DNA of 64,000 bases from Streptomyces caelestis (lineage in GTDB: Bacteria; Actinomycetota; Actinomycetes; Streptomycetales; Streptomycetaceae): positions 620,001 through 684,000 of the forward strand of contig NZ_JACHNE010000001.1 of the NCBI RefSeq assembly GCF_014205255.1, in the 5' to 3' direction. Position 1 is the stretch's first letter, and every line of letters starts with the position of its first letter. Shown piece by piece: positions 42,932 to 52,057 of this stretch. A program made the translations under genes and the position numbers. The notes below the pieces were generated by a model. The model had not been told where the DNA came from, searched no databases, and saw only the letters and a program-made list of their open reading frames with translations.

Positions 42932-44689
42932 TCATCCGCTGGTACGCGCGGCGGGTGAGGCAAGCCGGAGTTCATGGGCTTCGGCGAGGAGCAGGTAGCT
43001 GCTGGCGGTCCAGGTGTAGGCGCGGTCACGTAGGCCGGTTCCGGTGAGGGCGTCGAAGTTCTCGGCGAATCCGTGGTGTTCGCACAGCGTCCGGAAGCGG
43101 GTGCTGACGTCGTCCGCGAGGCGGTGGTGGCCGCCGCGGCGCAGACCGTCCTCGATGAGGACGACGGCGGGGGCCCAGACTGGGCCGCGCCAGTAGCCGT
43201 CGGAGAGGTAGTGCGGTGAGCTGGGCAGTTCCGTCGCGAGTCCGTAAGCGGTCAGGTGGGTCTCGATGCGGCCGGCCAGCGCGGTGGTGACGTGTTCCGG
43301 CAGGTGTTCGCCCAGTGCGATCGGCATGAGGTCCAGCAGACTGGAGCTGCTCCAGGTGTTGCCGGTGAGCGCTCCCCGGGCGACGAACCGGTCGCCGCGC
43401 CACAGTTGTCCGAGCAGCGCGGCCTGTGTCGCGTCGGCGGTCCGCGTCCACCGGTGGGCCTCGTCCGGCAGATCCAGCTCATCGGCCAGGCACGCGAGTT
43501 CGCGCATCTGGAGGATCAGGAACGCGGCCAGGTCGGCGGTGACGACCACGCGCTCGGGGTCGAAGGTCGTGGCGTTGTCCCAGCCGCTGTCGTTGCCGTG
43601 CTGGTAGTGGGGCAGATCCGCGGCGGGTGCTCGTCGAGCGGTGAGCCAGAACTCGGTCCAGCGTTCGAGACGGCGGTAGGTACTGGTCAGCTCAGCCCGG
43701 TCGGGGGGCTGGGGAAGCCGCCGGCGCAGATGGCCCAGGGCCCAGCCGTGAATGGGGGGCTTGACGTAGTTGTAGAGGACCTCGGAGTGGGTGACGGAAT
43801 CGGGCAGGGACCCACTCTCGTCCTGGTGGTCGAAAGGCAGCGAGAACTGGTCCCAGGCCAGGGCGGGGGCGCCGGGGGCCAGGGCGAGGGCGTTGAAGCA
43901 GTGGTCCCAGCTCCAGACCTTGTCCATCCAGTGCTTGGACATCAGGACGGCGGGCCGGGTGACGAAGCCGGCCGGGCGGACCGTCGCGGACCACAGGACG
44001 TACGCGGCGAGTTCCGCGGCCGGGGTGTTCCGGGAGCGCCAGGGGGCCACCGCGTCGGCGAAGCCGGCGAAGGTGTTCCGGGCGGCTGTGACGACCTGTT
44101 CGAAGGTGGTCTGCGAGGCGTAGGGGCGGCGTGCGCTGTCGAGTTCCTCCACCGCGGCTTCCCAGACTCCCCCGGGTGCCGCGGCGACGGTGAGACCGCG
44201 GTCCGCGCTGCCCAGGGCCTCGGTGCCCGACGCGTCGGCCCGCGTACCGGACAGCAGGGTGATCCGATAGCGCCGCCCGGTCTCGTAGGAGGTGTAGACA
44301 TGTGAGCCGTCCACCGGGTCGCGGAAGAAGTAGGCGCCGGTGAAGGGGGTCAGGGTGTCCTCCGCGGCGCGGATGCGCAGGCCGAGTCCCTCGCCGCGCA
44401 GCCGAACGGTGTCCGGTGACTCGTAGGCGAGGTCGATGCGCCCCCTCCCGTGGTTCCAGGTGAGCAGGCCCGGTGTCGCCGAGACGCGGGGCGCGGCCCG
44501 CTCCCCCGTCGTCGGGTCGAGCGGAACGAACCGCAGGACAGGGTGCATGCCGTTCTGGTGGGAGACCAGGTGGAGGTCGTCCGCGTACGTCTTCTGCGCC
44601 ACCACGGGCGAGATACCGAACCAGGACCCGTACGTGCTGAACGGGATGTCATGGACGGAGAAGGCCGGGCCGGACGGTTCGGCGGTCAT
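42932..44689 (-). CDS. GH63-like (alpha/alpha)6 glycoside hydrolase, cytoplasmic
   Basis: 585 residues without a signal peptide. Motifs HWMDKVWSWDHCFNALALA, YQHGNDSGWDNATTFD, and the C-terminal DGYWRGPVWAPAVVLI with FAENFDALTGTGLRDRAYTW are those of the mannosylglycerate-hydrolase/GH63-like group, which trims imported oligosaccharides. It probably cleaves the sugar brought in by the ABC importer of this operon. Located between the GH39-like enzyme gene and the permease genes, all leftward. Confidence 0.87.
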   Translation of the reverse strand: MTAEPSGPAFSVHDIPFSTYGSWFGISPVVAQKTYADDLHLVSHQNGMHPVLRFVPLDPTTGERAAPRVSATPGLLTWNHGRGRIDLAYESPDTVRLRGEGLGLRIRAAEDTLTPFTGAYFFRDPVDGSHVYTSYETGRRYRITLLSGTRADASGTEALGSADRGLTVAAAPGGVWEAAVEELDSARRPYASQTTFEQVVTAARNTFAGFADAVAPWRSRNTPAAELAAYVLWSATVRPAGFVTRPAVLMSKHWMDKVWSWDHCFNALALAPGAPALAWDQFSLPFDHQDESGSLPDSVTHSEVLYNYVKPPIHGWALGHLRRRLPQPPDRAELTSTYRRLERWTEFWLTARRAPAADLPHYQHGNDSGWDNATTFDPERVVVTADLAAFLILQMRELACLADELDLPDEAHRWTRTADATQAALLGQLWRGDRFVARGALTGNTWSSSSLLDLMPIALGEHLPEHVTTALAGRIETHLTAYGLATELPSSPHYLSDGYWRGPVWAPAVVLIEDGLRRGGHHRLADDVSTRFRTLCEHHGFAENFDALTGTGLRDRAYTWTASSYLLLAEAHELRLASPAARTSG

Positions 44690-44766
44690 GTGGTGTGACT
44701 CGTTTCTCGAGCAGGGGCGGCGGGCGACCGACGGGCGGAGGGATCAGTCACGACGCGGTGGAGGAC

Positions 44767-45597
44767 TCAGTCCTTGACGGCTCCGGCGGTCACGCCGGCG
44801 GCGACGTAGCGCTGGGCGAGGACGAGGATGACCGCGGCGGGCAGCGAGGCCACGACGGCGGTGGCCATGATGGCGTTCCACTCCTGGTTGTTGTTGCCGA
44901 TGTAGTGGTAGATGCCGAGGGTGATCGGCTCGTGCGCACCGCCGTTGACCAGGGTGCTGGCGAAGACGAAGTCGGACCAGGACCACAGGAACGCGAACAG
45001 GGACACGGTGACGACGGCGTTGCGGCTCATCGGCAGCACGATCGCGCGGAAAGTGCGCCAGGGCCCGGCGCCGTCCATCTGCGCCGCCTGGAGCAGTTCA
45101 CGGGGGATGCCGGACATGAACGCCGTGAAGATGAGCACCGCGAACGGGACGGCCAGGGTGGAGTCGGCGACGATCAGGCCGGGCACGGACTGGAGCAGGC
45201 CGAGCTGGAGGTAGATGGCGTAGAAGCCCATCGCCATGATGATGCCGGGGATCATCTGGGCGACCAGGAAGAGGAAGCCGAGCACGCCGCCGCCGCGCGG
45301 GCGGAGTTTGGCCAGGGCATAGCCGGCGGGGGCGGACAGGGCCACGGTCAGGGCGACGGTGCCCAGGCCGATGACGAGGCTGGTGCCGAGGTAGGGCAAC
45401 TGCTCGCCCAGGACGGTGCGGTAGCCGGCCAGGGTGCCGTTCAGCGGCAGCAGGTCGGGCGGGCTCTTGCGCATGTCCTGGTCGCGGGTGAGGGACACGT
45501 TGAGCATCCAGTAGACCGGGAAGAGCATGAGGGCGGTCAGTGCCAGGCCGAGAGCGGTCTTCCACCGCGTACGGCCGCGCCCGTGCAGCGAGTTCAT
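44767..45597 (-). CDS. Sugar ABC transporter permease (MalG type)
   Basis: 276 residues, six spans, with the EAA loop LLQAAQMDGAGPWRTFRAIVLPM near residue 180 that docks the ATPase. The start overlaps the stop of the partner permease by four bases. No ATPase gene lies in the operon; Streptomyces often uses a shared MsiK ATPase for such importers. Confidence 0.94.
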   Translation of the reverse strand: MNSLHGRGRTRWKTALGLALTALMLFPVYWMLNVSLTRDQDMRKSPPDLLPLNGTLAGYRTVLGEQLPYLGTSLVIGLGTVALTVALSAPAGYALAKLRPRGGGVLGFLFLVAQMIPGIIMAMGFYAIYLQLGLLQSVPGLIVADSTLAVPFAVLIFTAFMSGIPRELLQAAQMDGAGPWRTFRAIVLPMSRNAVVTVSLFAFLWSWSDFVFASTLVNGGAHEPITLGIYHYIGNNNQEWNAIMATAVVASLPAAVILVLAQRYVAAGVTAGAVKD

Positions 45598-46583
45598 GCC
45601 AGTGCCTGCTTTCTCTGGACCCTCAGGTACACCAGGCCGAAGACCAGGGCGGCGACGACGAGCAGGTTGCCGACGGCCGCTCCGGGCCCGAAGGCGGGCA
45701 GCAGGTTGCCGAAGCCGAGCTGGTAGGACCAGGTGGCGAAGGTCGTGGACGAGTCCGCCGGACCGCCCTTGGTCATGATCCAGATGATGTCGAAGACCTT
45801 GAGCGTGTAGACCAGCCCGAGCAGCAGGGTGATGGCGGACACCGGGCGCAGGAGGGGAAAGGTGACGCTCCTGAAGCGCCGCCAGGCACCGGCGCCATCC
45901 AGGGCTGCTGCCTCGTACAGACTGCTGGGGATCGACTGAAGACCGCTGTAGAGCACGACGAGGTTGAACGGGACGCCGATCCAGATGTTCGCGATGATCA
46001 CCGAGGTCAGCGACCAGGACGGTGACGTCAGCCAGTTCACGGGCCCGATACCGATGGCGTGCAGTGCGGCGTTGACGATGCCGGAGTCGCTGTTGAGCAT
46101 CCACGACCAGGTGGAGGCCGACACGATCAGCGGCAGCAGCCACGGCACCAGGAACAGGGCGCGGAGCGTCGCGGAGAGCCGGAAGTGCTGGTGGAAGAAG
46201 ACCGCGAGGGCCAGTCCGATGACGTACTGGAAGACCAGGCAGACAGCGGTGAACACCACGGTGTGCACCAGTGCGGGCCCGAAGGCTGGGTCCTGGAAGA
46301 CGGTTTCGTAGTTTTTCAGGCCCGTGAAGGGCGCGTCGCCCTGGACGAAGGAGCGGACGGTGTAGTTGCGCAGGCTCAGGTCGAGGTTGCGGTAGAGCGG
46401 ATAGGCGTAGAAGAGGGCGAGATAGAGGGTCACCGGGGCGAGGAAGGCCCAGGCGGCCCACTGCTGCGAGCGGGGGCGAGGCCTTCGGCGAGACGGGGTG
46501 CGGGCCGGGAGCGGAGCAGCGGTGACCGCCCCGCTCCGGTCGAGCACGGGCCGGCCGCCCGGCGGGTGTGTCGTGCGGTTCAT
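45594..46583 (-). CDS. Sugar ABC transporter permease (MalF type)
   Basis: 329 residues, six spans after a basic, cytoplasmic leader. EAA loop SLYEAAALDGAGAWRRFRSVTFPLL. It pairs with the MalG-type permease downstream (ATGA overlap) and the lipoprotein upstream. Confidence 0.94.
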   Translation of the reverse strand: MNRTTHPPGGRPVLDRSGAVTAAPLPARTPSRRRPRPRSQQWAAWAFLAPVTLYLALFYAYPLYRNLDLSLRNYTVRSFVQGDAPFTGLKNYETVFQDPAFGPALVHTVVFTAVCLVFQYVIGLALAVFFHQHFRLSATLRALFLVPWLLPLIVSASTWSWMLNSDSGIVNAALHAIGIGPVNWLTSPSWSLTSVIIANIWIGVPFNLVVLYSGLQSIPSSLYEAAALDGAGAWRRFRSVTFPLLRPVSAITLLLGLVYTLKVFDIIWIMTKGGPADSSTTFATWSYQLGFGNLLPAFGPGAAVGNLLVVAALVFGLVYLRVQRKQALA

Positions 46584-46604
46584 GGGCAGACCACGGGTTC
46601 CTGG

Positions 46605-47849
46605 TTACTTGACGGCGGTCTGCGCCTCGGCGAGCGCGTCCTTGGGCGACTTGGAACCGCTGAGGGCGGACTGGACCGCCTTCCACATCTGCTCGGAGAT
46701 CTTGGGGTACTTGGTGCCGAGGTCATCGCTGGTACGGCCCTTGGCCGCGCTGACCGCCTCCACCCAGGGCTTCAGCTTCGGGTCGGCCGCGACCTGCTTG
46801 TCCTGCACCTCGGCGGTGGGGGCCACGTACGACAGGGTGGTGTCGGTCGCGTACAGGTTCTCGGTGCTGGTCAGGCAGGAAACCAGCTTCTGCGAGGTGG
46901 CGTAGCGGCCGGTCTCGCCCTGGACCGGGAGGGTGACGAACTCCCCGCCGGTCGGGGCAGCGGCACTGCCCCCGGTGGAGGCCGGGATGGGCACGACGCC
47001 GTAGTCGAAGCCCGCCTTCTCGGCGTTCGCGAGCTGCCAGGTGCCGTTCTCGGCGAAGGCGTAGTCGCCGCTCGCGAACTCCTGCCAGCTGGTCGTCTGG
47101 GTGTTGTTGAGCACGGAGTTGGGCGCGTAGCCCTTCTTCAGCCAGTCGGTCCACAGGTTCAGCGCCGCGGTGGCCTCGGGTGAGTCCAGTGCGGTGAGCT
47201 TCGCGCCGGAACCCCAGAACCAGGGCAGGAACTGGAAGCTGCCTTCCTCGGTGCCGACCGCGGAGAAGGTGATGCCCTTCTTGCCCGCCTTCTCGACCTT
47301 GGCCAGCGCCGCTGTGAGGGACTTCCAGTCCTTGATCGAGGCGATGTCGACGCCGGCGTCCTTCAGGACCTCCTTGTTGTAGTAGAGCGCGAGGGTGTTG
47401 GCGCCGATGGGCGTGCCGTACGTCTTGCCGCCCGCCTGGCCGGCGGCGAGCAGGTTGGGGCTCACCTTCGAGGTGTCCAGCTTGTTCTCGTCGGTGGTGG
47501 TGAGTACGCCGGCCTCGGCCAGCGTGGAGACGACGGGGTTGTCGACGATGAGCACGTCCGGGGAGTTGCGCTGCTGCGCCGCGAGGAGAGCCTTGTTCGT
47601 CAGGTCACTGGTGTCGAACGCCGTCCGCTTGATCTTCACTCCGGCCTTGGTGCCGCAGTCGTCCAGCAGCTTCGCCCACGCCGAGCCCTTGGCGAACTGC
47701 GGGTACGGGTCCCAGATGGTGTAAGTGTCACCGCCCGCCGCTTGCGCGGACGTGTTGCCCGTGCCGGTGGAGCATGCGCTGGTGCCGGTGACGACGGCGA
47801 CGACGGTCAGGGCCGCGGCCGTGAGACGACGTCCGGTGGTTCTGTTCAT
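46605..47849 (-). CDS. Sugar ABC transporter substrate-binding lipoprotein
   Basis: 414 residues, start ATG 47849. A twin-Arg-poor signal with lipobox VTGTSAC (Cys near residue 26) anchors it in the membrane. Segments such as DTYTIWDPYPQFAKGSAWAK, NSPDVLIVDNP, FASGDYAFAENGTWQLAN and MWKAVQSALSGSKSPKDALA are typical of family 1 extracellular oligosaccharide-binding proteins. It delivers an oligosaccharide to the two following permeases. Confidence 0.94.
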   Translation of the reverse strand: MNRTTGRRLTAAALTVVAVVTGTSACSTGTGNTSAQAAGGDTYTIWDPYPQFAKGSAWAKLLDDCGTKAGVKIKRTAFDTSDLTNKALLAAQQRNSPDVLIVDNPVVSTLAEAGVLTTTDENKLDTSKVSPNLLAAGQAGGKTYGTPIGANTLALYYNKEVLKDAGVDIASIKDWKSLTAALAKVEKAGKKGITFSAVGTEEGSFQFLPWFWGSGAKLTALDSPEATAALNLWTDWLKKGYAPNSVLNNTQTTSWQEFASGDYAFAENGTWQLANAEKAGFDYGVVPIPASTGGSAAAPTGGEFVTLPVQGETGRYATSQKLVSCLTSTENLYATDTTLSYVAPTAEVQDKQVAADPKLKPWVEAVSAAKGRTSDDLGTKYPKISEQMWKAVQSALSGSKSPKDALAEAQTAVK

Positions 47850-48003
47850 CGCTGGTTCCTCTGGGGTGATCGGGCACACGCGTGCCGAGGCAGGTGATCG
47901 GAAGGTGTACGGGTCTGTCCGAGTGAGCCGGTGGAGCCGGCAGAGGGGAAGAGAGGCCCGGGAAGGATGAAGCGGGGGGCGCCGGATGGCACGGAAGGTA
48001 CGT

Positions 48004-49062
48004 TCAGCGATTCGGGTCAGAGCCCGAGCCCGCCCGCACTGCCGCGGGCGGTGTGGGTCCCGCGGGCCCGGTGCTGGCACGCAAGGAGGTCGGCGGGGTG
48101 AGCAGGTGGTGGCGGGGCGGCGCGTCGGGGTGGTCGAGCCGCTCGACGAGCAGTTCGACGGCGAGGTGCCCCATCTGCTCCGCCGGTACGTCCGCCGCGG
48201 TGAGCTGCGGGGTCACCGTCTCCGCCCACCGGCCGGCCACCACCCCGGTGACGGAGAAGTCACGCGGCACATGGCGGCCCGCCTGGGCGAGCCCCCGGTA
48301 CAGGCCGCCCAGCGCGGCCTCATTCAGCGTGACCAGGGCGGTGGTGGCGGGGTCGTCGAGCAGGATCCGCTCCAGGCAGGCCTGGCCAGAGGCGGCGTCG
48401 TCCCCGCAGCAGTACGTCCGCACGGTCAGCCCGCGTTCCGCCGAGGCCTTGGTGAAGCCGTCGAGTCCCCGGTGGGCGGACTCGTACCCGGCCTGCAGGA
48501 GCTGTTCGGGCCGGTTGACGAACACGATCCTGCGATGCCCGAGGTCCGCGAGGTGGTGGACGCATGCCTCCACCAGCGCGGTGTGATCCAGCCCGACCCA
48601 CCAGTCGCCGTCCGGCTGCGCCGTGCGGCCGATGCACACGGCGGGGAAACCCACCGCGGTGAGGTGGTCCACCCGGTCGTCCTGAAGCCTGATCTCCATC
48701 AGGATGGCGCCGTCGACCCTGCGCTCCCCCAGCAGCCGTTGGAAGGAGCGGTCGCTGTCCACGCCGCTCGGGGAGAGCAGTACGTCGTAGTCATAAGCCG
48801 CCGCGGCCTCCACCACGCTGCCGATGAAGTCCAGTTGCATGCCCGTGTAGTGGTTTCCGGCCGGCGGGAAGACCAGGCCGAGGGTGCTGGTCCGGCCGTT
48901 GGCCAGGGCACGCGCACTGGCATTGGGCGTATAGCCCAGCTCGTCGATGACTCGCTGGATCTTCCGGCGCGTGTCGTCCGAGACGGGGCGTTTGCCGCTC
49001 AGCGCGTAAGAGACCGTGCTCCGCGAGACACCGGCCCGCAGGGCTATTTCACCGATGTTCAC
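48004..49062 (-). CDS. LacI-family transcriptional regulator
   Basis: 352 residues: N-terminal helix-turn-helix MNIGEIALRAGVSRSTVSYA and hinge YTPNASARALANGR, then a periplasmic-binding-like effector domain. It is the first gene of the leftward operon and has a perfect operator just upstream, so it probably represses itself and the importer/hydrolase genes until the sugar is bound. The C-terminal tail (TPPAAVRAGSGSDPNR) is longer than usual. Confidence 0.93.
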   Translation of the reverse strand: MNIGEIALRAGVSRSTVSYALSGKRPVSDDTRRKIQRVIDELGYTPNASARALANGRTSTLGLVFPPAGNHYTGMQLDFIGSVVEAAAAYDYDVLLSPSGVDSDRSFQRLLGERRVDGAILMEIRLQDDRVDHLTAVGFPAVCIGRTAQPDGDWWVGLDHTALVEACVHHLADLGHRRIVFVNRPEQLLQAGYESAHRGLDGFTKASAERGLTVRTYCCGDDAASGQACLERILLDDPATTALVTLNEAALGGLYRGLAQAGRHVPRDFSVTGVVAGRWAETVTPQLTAADVPAEQMGHLAVELLVERLDHPDAPPRHHLLTPPTSLRASTGPAGPTPPAAVRAGSGSDPNR

Positions 49063-49074
49063 GAGACTCCTTGG

Positions 49075-49087
49075 TCGAACCGGTTCG
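49075..49087. promoter_or_regulatory. LacI operator 1
   Basis: TCGAACCGGTTCG, a palindrome with central CG typical of LacI-family sites, 13 bases before the regulator's start codon. Confidence 0.8.
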
Positions 49088-49155
49088 CTATTCGGCGAGA
49101 GACATCCATTCGCCGGTCATAGGCACTGAAGGAAGGAGGGGGGTGGAACCAGTTG

Positions 49156-49168
49156 TCGAACCGGTTCG
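49156..49168. promoter_or_regulatory. LacI operator 2
   Basis: A second identical TCGAACCGGTTCG, 81 bp from the first, within the regulator's promoter region. The spacing is compatible with looping. Confidence 0.78.
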
Positions 49169-49287
49169 GGTGGAGCGAAGGTAGGAGCGGGGCCGGGCAG
49201 GTGTCAATGCTTGGTGCAGCACTTGTTAAGTGCGTGTGCGCTGTATTGCCTCAGCGGTTCGCTGGCGCTACTCTTCCGGCCAACTGA

Positions 49288-49301
49288 TCGAACCGGTTCG
49301 A
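49288..49301. promoter_or_regulatory. LacI operator 3
   Basis: A perfect 14-bp TCGAACCGGTTCGA, 132 bp beyond the second copy and next to no intact gene; it may help DNA looping or mark a lost divergent promoter. Confidence 0.7.
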
Positions 49302-49368
49302 CTCGCGGTCACAGCCGCTGTCGGCGTCGAGGCGACGGCAGTACAGAGCATCGCGACCCATGCGCCGA

Positions 49369-49640
49369 CTGAGCCAGGGCGAAGGCCCGTCGCAGGTGCC
49401 CCGAGATCGCCCAAGCATCGATCACATCGTCGGGGATGCCAGCGACATGCCCGCGGATCTCGTCGCGGCGGTGGGCCAGCCACACACACGCCTTCAGGTC
49501 GGGACCGGTGCCGGCCCGTGGAGACGAACAGCGTCGGCTGTCTCGGCCAACGCCTCGATGTCCGAGCCTGTGGTTTCCCACCATCTCTCGTGCCGCACCG
49601 CGTCGGTGGCCAGCGCGGTACGACGCGTGGTGTCCGCCAG
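49369..49640 (-). pseudogene. Frameshifted fragment of an unrecognised protein
   Basis: One minus-strand frame reads LADTTRRTALATDAVRHERW, WETTGSDIEALAETADAVRL to a stop near 49500; another continues KACVWLAHRRDEIRGHVAGI, PDDVIDAWAISGHLRRAFAL. Both have coding character, but together they need a frame change. No family was recognised. Confidence 0.35.
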
Positions 49641-49643
49641 ATC

Positions 49644-49749
49644 GAGTCGGAGAGGAAGTTCCCCGACTACGCGGTCTGCTACGTCCTCATGGCGAGCTTC
49701 ACCTTCGCCCGGGCGAGAAGGTCATCGCTTTGGCCGGCATAGCCGACTG
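49644..49749 (+). pseudogene. Fused relic of a second VOC/split-barrel gene pair
   Basis: Positions 49644-49687 nearly repeat bases 39050-39093 of the VOC gene (EGKFPDYAVFYVL), then a short piece like the VOC segment LTFAR, and finally 39 bases almost identical to the end of the split-barrel gene (EKVIAFAGIAD then TGA). About 1 kb that separates these parts in the intact operon is missing. It is the scar of a duplicate operon reduced by deletions. Confidence 0.75.
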
Positions 49750-49818
49750 ACCCCGCGACCGTGGCGGTGGGCACCGAACCAGCCGCCAAGCCCTGTCCCT
49801 ATGGAGCCGTACCGTCCA

Positions 49819-50271
49819 CTACGCCGACTCCTGAGGTGTGTTCACCGCACGCCCGGCCGCCCGGAGCGCGCTCAGCGTGGCGGCGAAGCTCTCCAGGTCC
49901 CGCTCAGGGACCACGGAACCGATCCGTGTCTCGAGCTCGGCCTCGAAAACCTCCGTAGCCCTGGCCACCAAGCGACGTCCCGCGGGCGTGAGCTCGACGA
50001 GCGACGAGCGCCGATCGTTCGGATTGGCGCGCCGCCGGCAGTAACCGCCGGCCTCGATACGGTCGACCACCTTGCTGGTCCCGCCGACCGTGATACCGAA
50101 CTCGTCCGCCATGTCCTGGACGCGGCACTGCGAGCGCAGCGCGAGCAGCCGCATCACCTCGAACCAGGTGAGCTGGAGATCGCATTCGGCGCGCAACCGC
50201 GCATCGACGGCATTCCACAGTTCGATCTCGAACCGGACCAGGTCCTGGTACACCAGCTTCAGATCAACCAC
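49819..50271 (-). CDS. MarR-family transcriptional regulator
   Basis: 150 residues with the winged-helix core LTWFEVMRLLALRSQCRVQD, MADEFGITVGGTSKVVDRIE, and the wing YCRRRANPNDRRSSLVELT (D-R-R-S motif). Dimerisation helices at both ends. The GTG/ATG start at 50271 is close to a lower-G+C stretch with an imperfect palindrome (ATTCTTCCAATGAATAA, near 50292). Target genes unknown. Confidence 0.9.
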   Translation of the reverse strand: MVDLKLVYQDLVRFEIELWNAVDARLRAECDLQLTWFEVMRLLALRSQCRVQDMADEFGITVGGTSKVVDRIEAGGYCRRRANPNDRRSSLVELTPAGRRLVARATEVFEAELETRIGSVVPERDLESFAATLSALRAAGRAVNTPQESA

Positions 50272-50427
50272 GACTCATCTTCCACAGAACATTCTTCCAA
50301 TGAATAAATTCATGATATCCGTGGACCGACTGAGGGCGGCGCGGTGGCTGGCTCCCGCTGCCGCCGCAGGCCGCGTGGGGGGGGCGCAACGGGCAGGGAT
50401 GCCCTGGACGGGCAGCCGACCCTCATG

Positions 50428-50580
50428 TCAGTGAAGGCTGTCGTAGGTGCCGCGGGCGGCGAGCACCTCGGGGATGCGCTCCTGGGCCCAACGGCCCAGC
50501 GTCCGCAGCGGTGTAGGCAGGGTGCGTCCCAGCTCGGTCAGTTCGTACTCGGCTCTGGACGGGATCTCGGGACAGGCGTA
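50428..50580 (-). pseudogene. C-terminal relic of an HxlR-type regulator
   Basis: The frame ending at 50428 reads ACPEIPSRAEYELTELGRTL then PTPLRTLGRWAQERIPEVLA, the wing and final helix of HxlR proteins (normally VPPRVEYSLT...L..WAE.H). The DNA-binding half is absent; the preceding sequence is unrelated. Confidence 0.6.
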
Positions 50581-50712
50581 CCGCGCGAGAAGCCATCGTG
50601 CTTCTTCGCAGGGCGAGTTCGGGCAGAAGATCGGGCGCACCATCGGTGGACCTTGCCGACGAGCGCCGCCGGCGGTGATCGGCTCTGACGATTGCAGTGA
50701 GGAACCTGCCGT

Positions 50713-51024
50713 CTACCCGTGGCAGGCCCGCTCGGATGGATGCGCGAACACGGCTGTGATGCCGGCCACCAAGTCGCTGTCCTGGGCCAACGCCAGGAAC
50801 TCGGGCGTTTCCTCCGGCACGTCGATCGCCTGGACCAGGACCGTCGCGGTGACGCCGGCCGCTCGGGCCTCGGACTCCAGGTCGGAGAGCAGGAAGTCGC
50901 GGCGCAGCGGGGCGAGTTCCGGTCCGGTGATCCAGTCCTGGTCGCGGACGGAGAGGTCCCACACGTGGTGGTGCGCGTCGATGACGCCCTCAGCGGTGTT
51001 CTCCTCCATGGCGGTCACCCCCAC
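50713..51024 (-). pseudogene. Truncated amidohydrolase (L-fuconolactonase-like)
   Basis: 103 codons; homologues have about 290. The metal motif VIDAHHHVWDLSVRDQDWIT and the DLESEARAAGVTATVLVQAI, EETPEFLALA pattern match the amidohydrolase_2 lactonase family that opens sugar lactones in L-fucose and related pathways. After AGITAV the frame turns to FAHPSERACHG and stops, so two thirds are missing. It overlaps the end of the aldo-keto reductase gene and was evidently the last gene of that operon. Confidence 0.75.
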
Positions 51025-52057
51025 GACTTTTCGACTCCTCCTTCGGCCGATCGGCTTCGTCGACCGGCATGGCAGCAGGGACGGGGACGTGCGGGGACAG
51101 GAGCCCCTCGGCGCGCAGTCCGTCCCAGACCGCCGCCGGTACCGTTCGCCCCAGCTGGTCCACCGTGTCGCGGACCTCCTCGGCGGAACGAGCTCCGGAC
51201 AGTACGCTCGCGACCGCCGGATGGCCCAACGGGAAGCGCAGAGCGGCTGCGCGCAGCGGTACGCCGTGGCGTTCGGTGACCGCCTTCATGCGCAGCGCCC
51301 GGTCGAGCACATGGCGTGGGGCGGGCGCGTAGTCGTACGTGGACCCGGGTTTCGGGTCGGTGAGCAGACCCGAGTTGAACACCCCGCCGACGGTGACACT
51401 CCTGCCGCGGGCGGCGGCCTCCGGCAGCACCTCGGCAAGCCCCTCCTGCTCCAGCAGGGTGTAGCGGCCGGCGAGCAACACCACGTCGATGTCGGTCTCG
51501 CGCAGGAAGCGGGCGGCGAGCGCGCACTGGTTCACTCCGATGCCGATCGCCTTGACGACGCCCTCGCCACGCAGCCGTTCCAGCGCCGGGTACGCCTCGG
51601 TGAGAGCCTGCTCGGCGTGGTGGTCCGGGTCGTGCAGCAAGGCGATGTCCACACGGTCCAGGGCGAGGCGGTCCAGGCTCGCTTCCAGGGAGCGCAGGAC
51701 GCCGTCGGAGCTGAAGTCCCACACTCGCCGGTGGGTGTCGGGCACGGCGAAGCCGTGGGCGAGATCGTCACCGCGGCCGCCTCCAGGGTTGGGTTCGAGC
51801 AGCCGCCCGACCTTGGTGGAGACGGTGTACGTGTCGCGGTCGCGGCCGCGCAGCGCGGCGCCCAGGCGTCGCTCGGACAGCCCGAGTCCGTAGTGCGGGG
51901 CGGTGTCGAAGGTGCGCACGCCCGCGTCCCAGGCCGCCTCCATCGCGGCGGACGCGGCCTCGTCGGAGACCGGGCGGAAGAGGTTGCCGATGCCGGCGGC
52001 CCCGAACGACAGCTCGGTGACCCTGACACCGGTGCCGCCCAGCGTCGTCGCTCTCAT
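50990..52057 (-). CDS. Aldo-keto reductase, L-fucose dehydrogenase-like
   Basis: 355 residues, ATG 52057 overlapping the stop of the SDR frame. AKR motifs: FDTAPHYGLGLSE with Asp51 and Tyr56, STKVGR with Lys82, and ALLHDPDHH with the catalytic His. The subgroup (GTG-VRV-ELSFGAAGIGNLF start) contains pyridoxal 4-dehydrogenase and L-fucose dehydrogenases. In this operon it would oxidise the free sugar to its lactone. Substrate assignment rests on context. Confidence 0.88.
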   Translation of the reverse strand: MRATTLGGTGVRVTELSFGAAGIGNLFRPVSDEAASAAMEAAWDAGVRTFDTAPHYGLGLSERRLGAALRGRDRDTYTVSTKVGRLLEPNPGGGRGDDLAHGFAVPDTHRRVWDFSSDGVLRSLEASLDRLALDRVDIALLHDPDHHAEQALTEAYPALERLRGEGVVKAIGIGVNQCALAARFLRETDIDVVLLAGRYTLLEQEGLAEVLPEAAARGRSVTVGGVFNSGLLTDPKPGSTYDYAPAPRHVLDRALRMKAVTERHGVPLRAAALRFPLGHPAVASVLSGARSAEEVRDTVDQLGRTVPAAVWDGLRAEGLLSPHVPVPAAMPVDEADRPKEESKSRGGDRHGGEHR

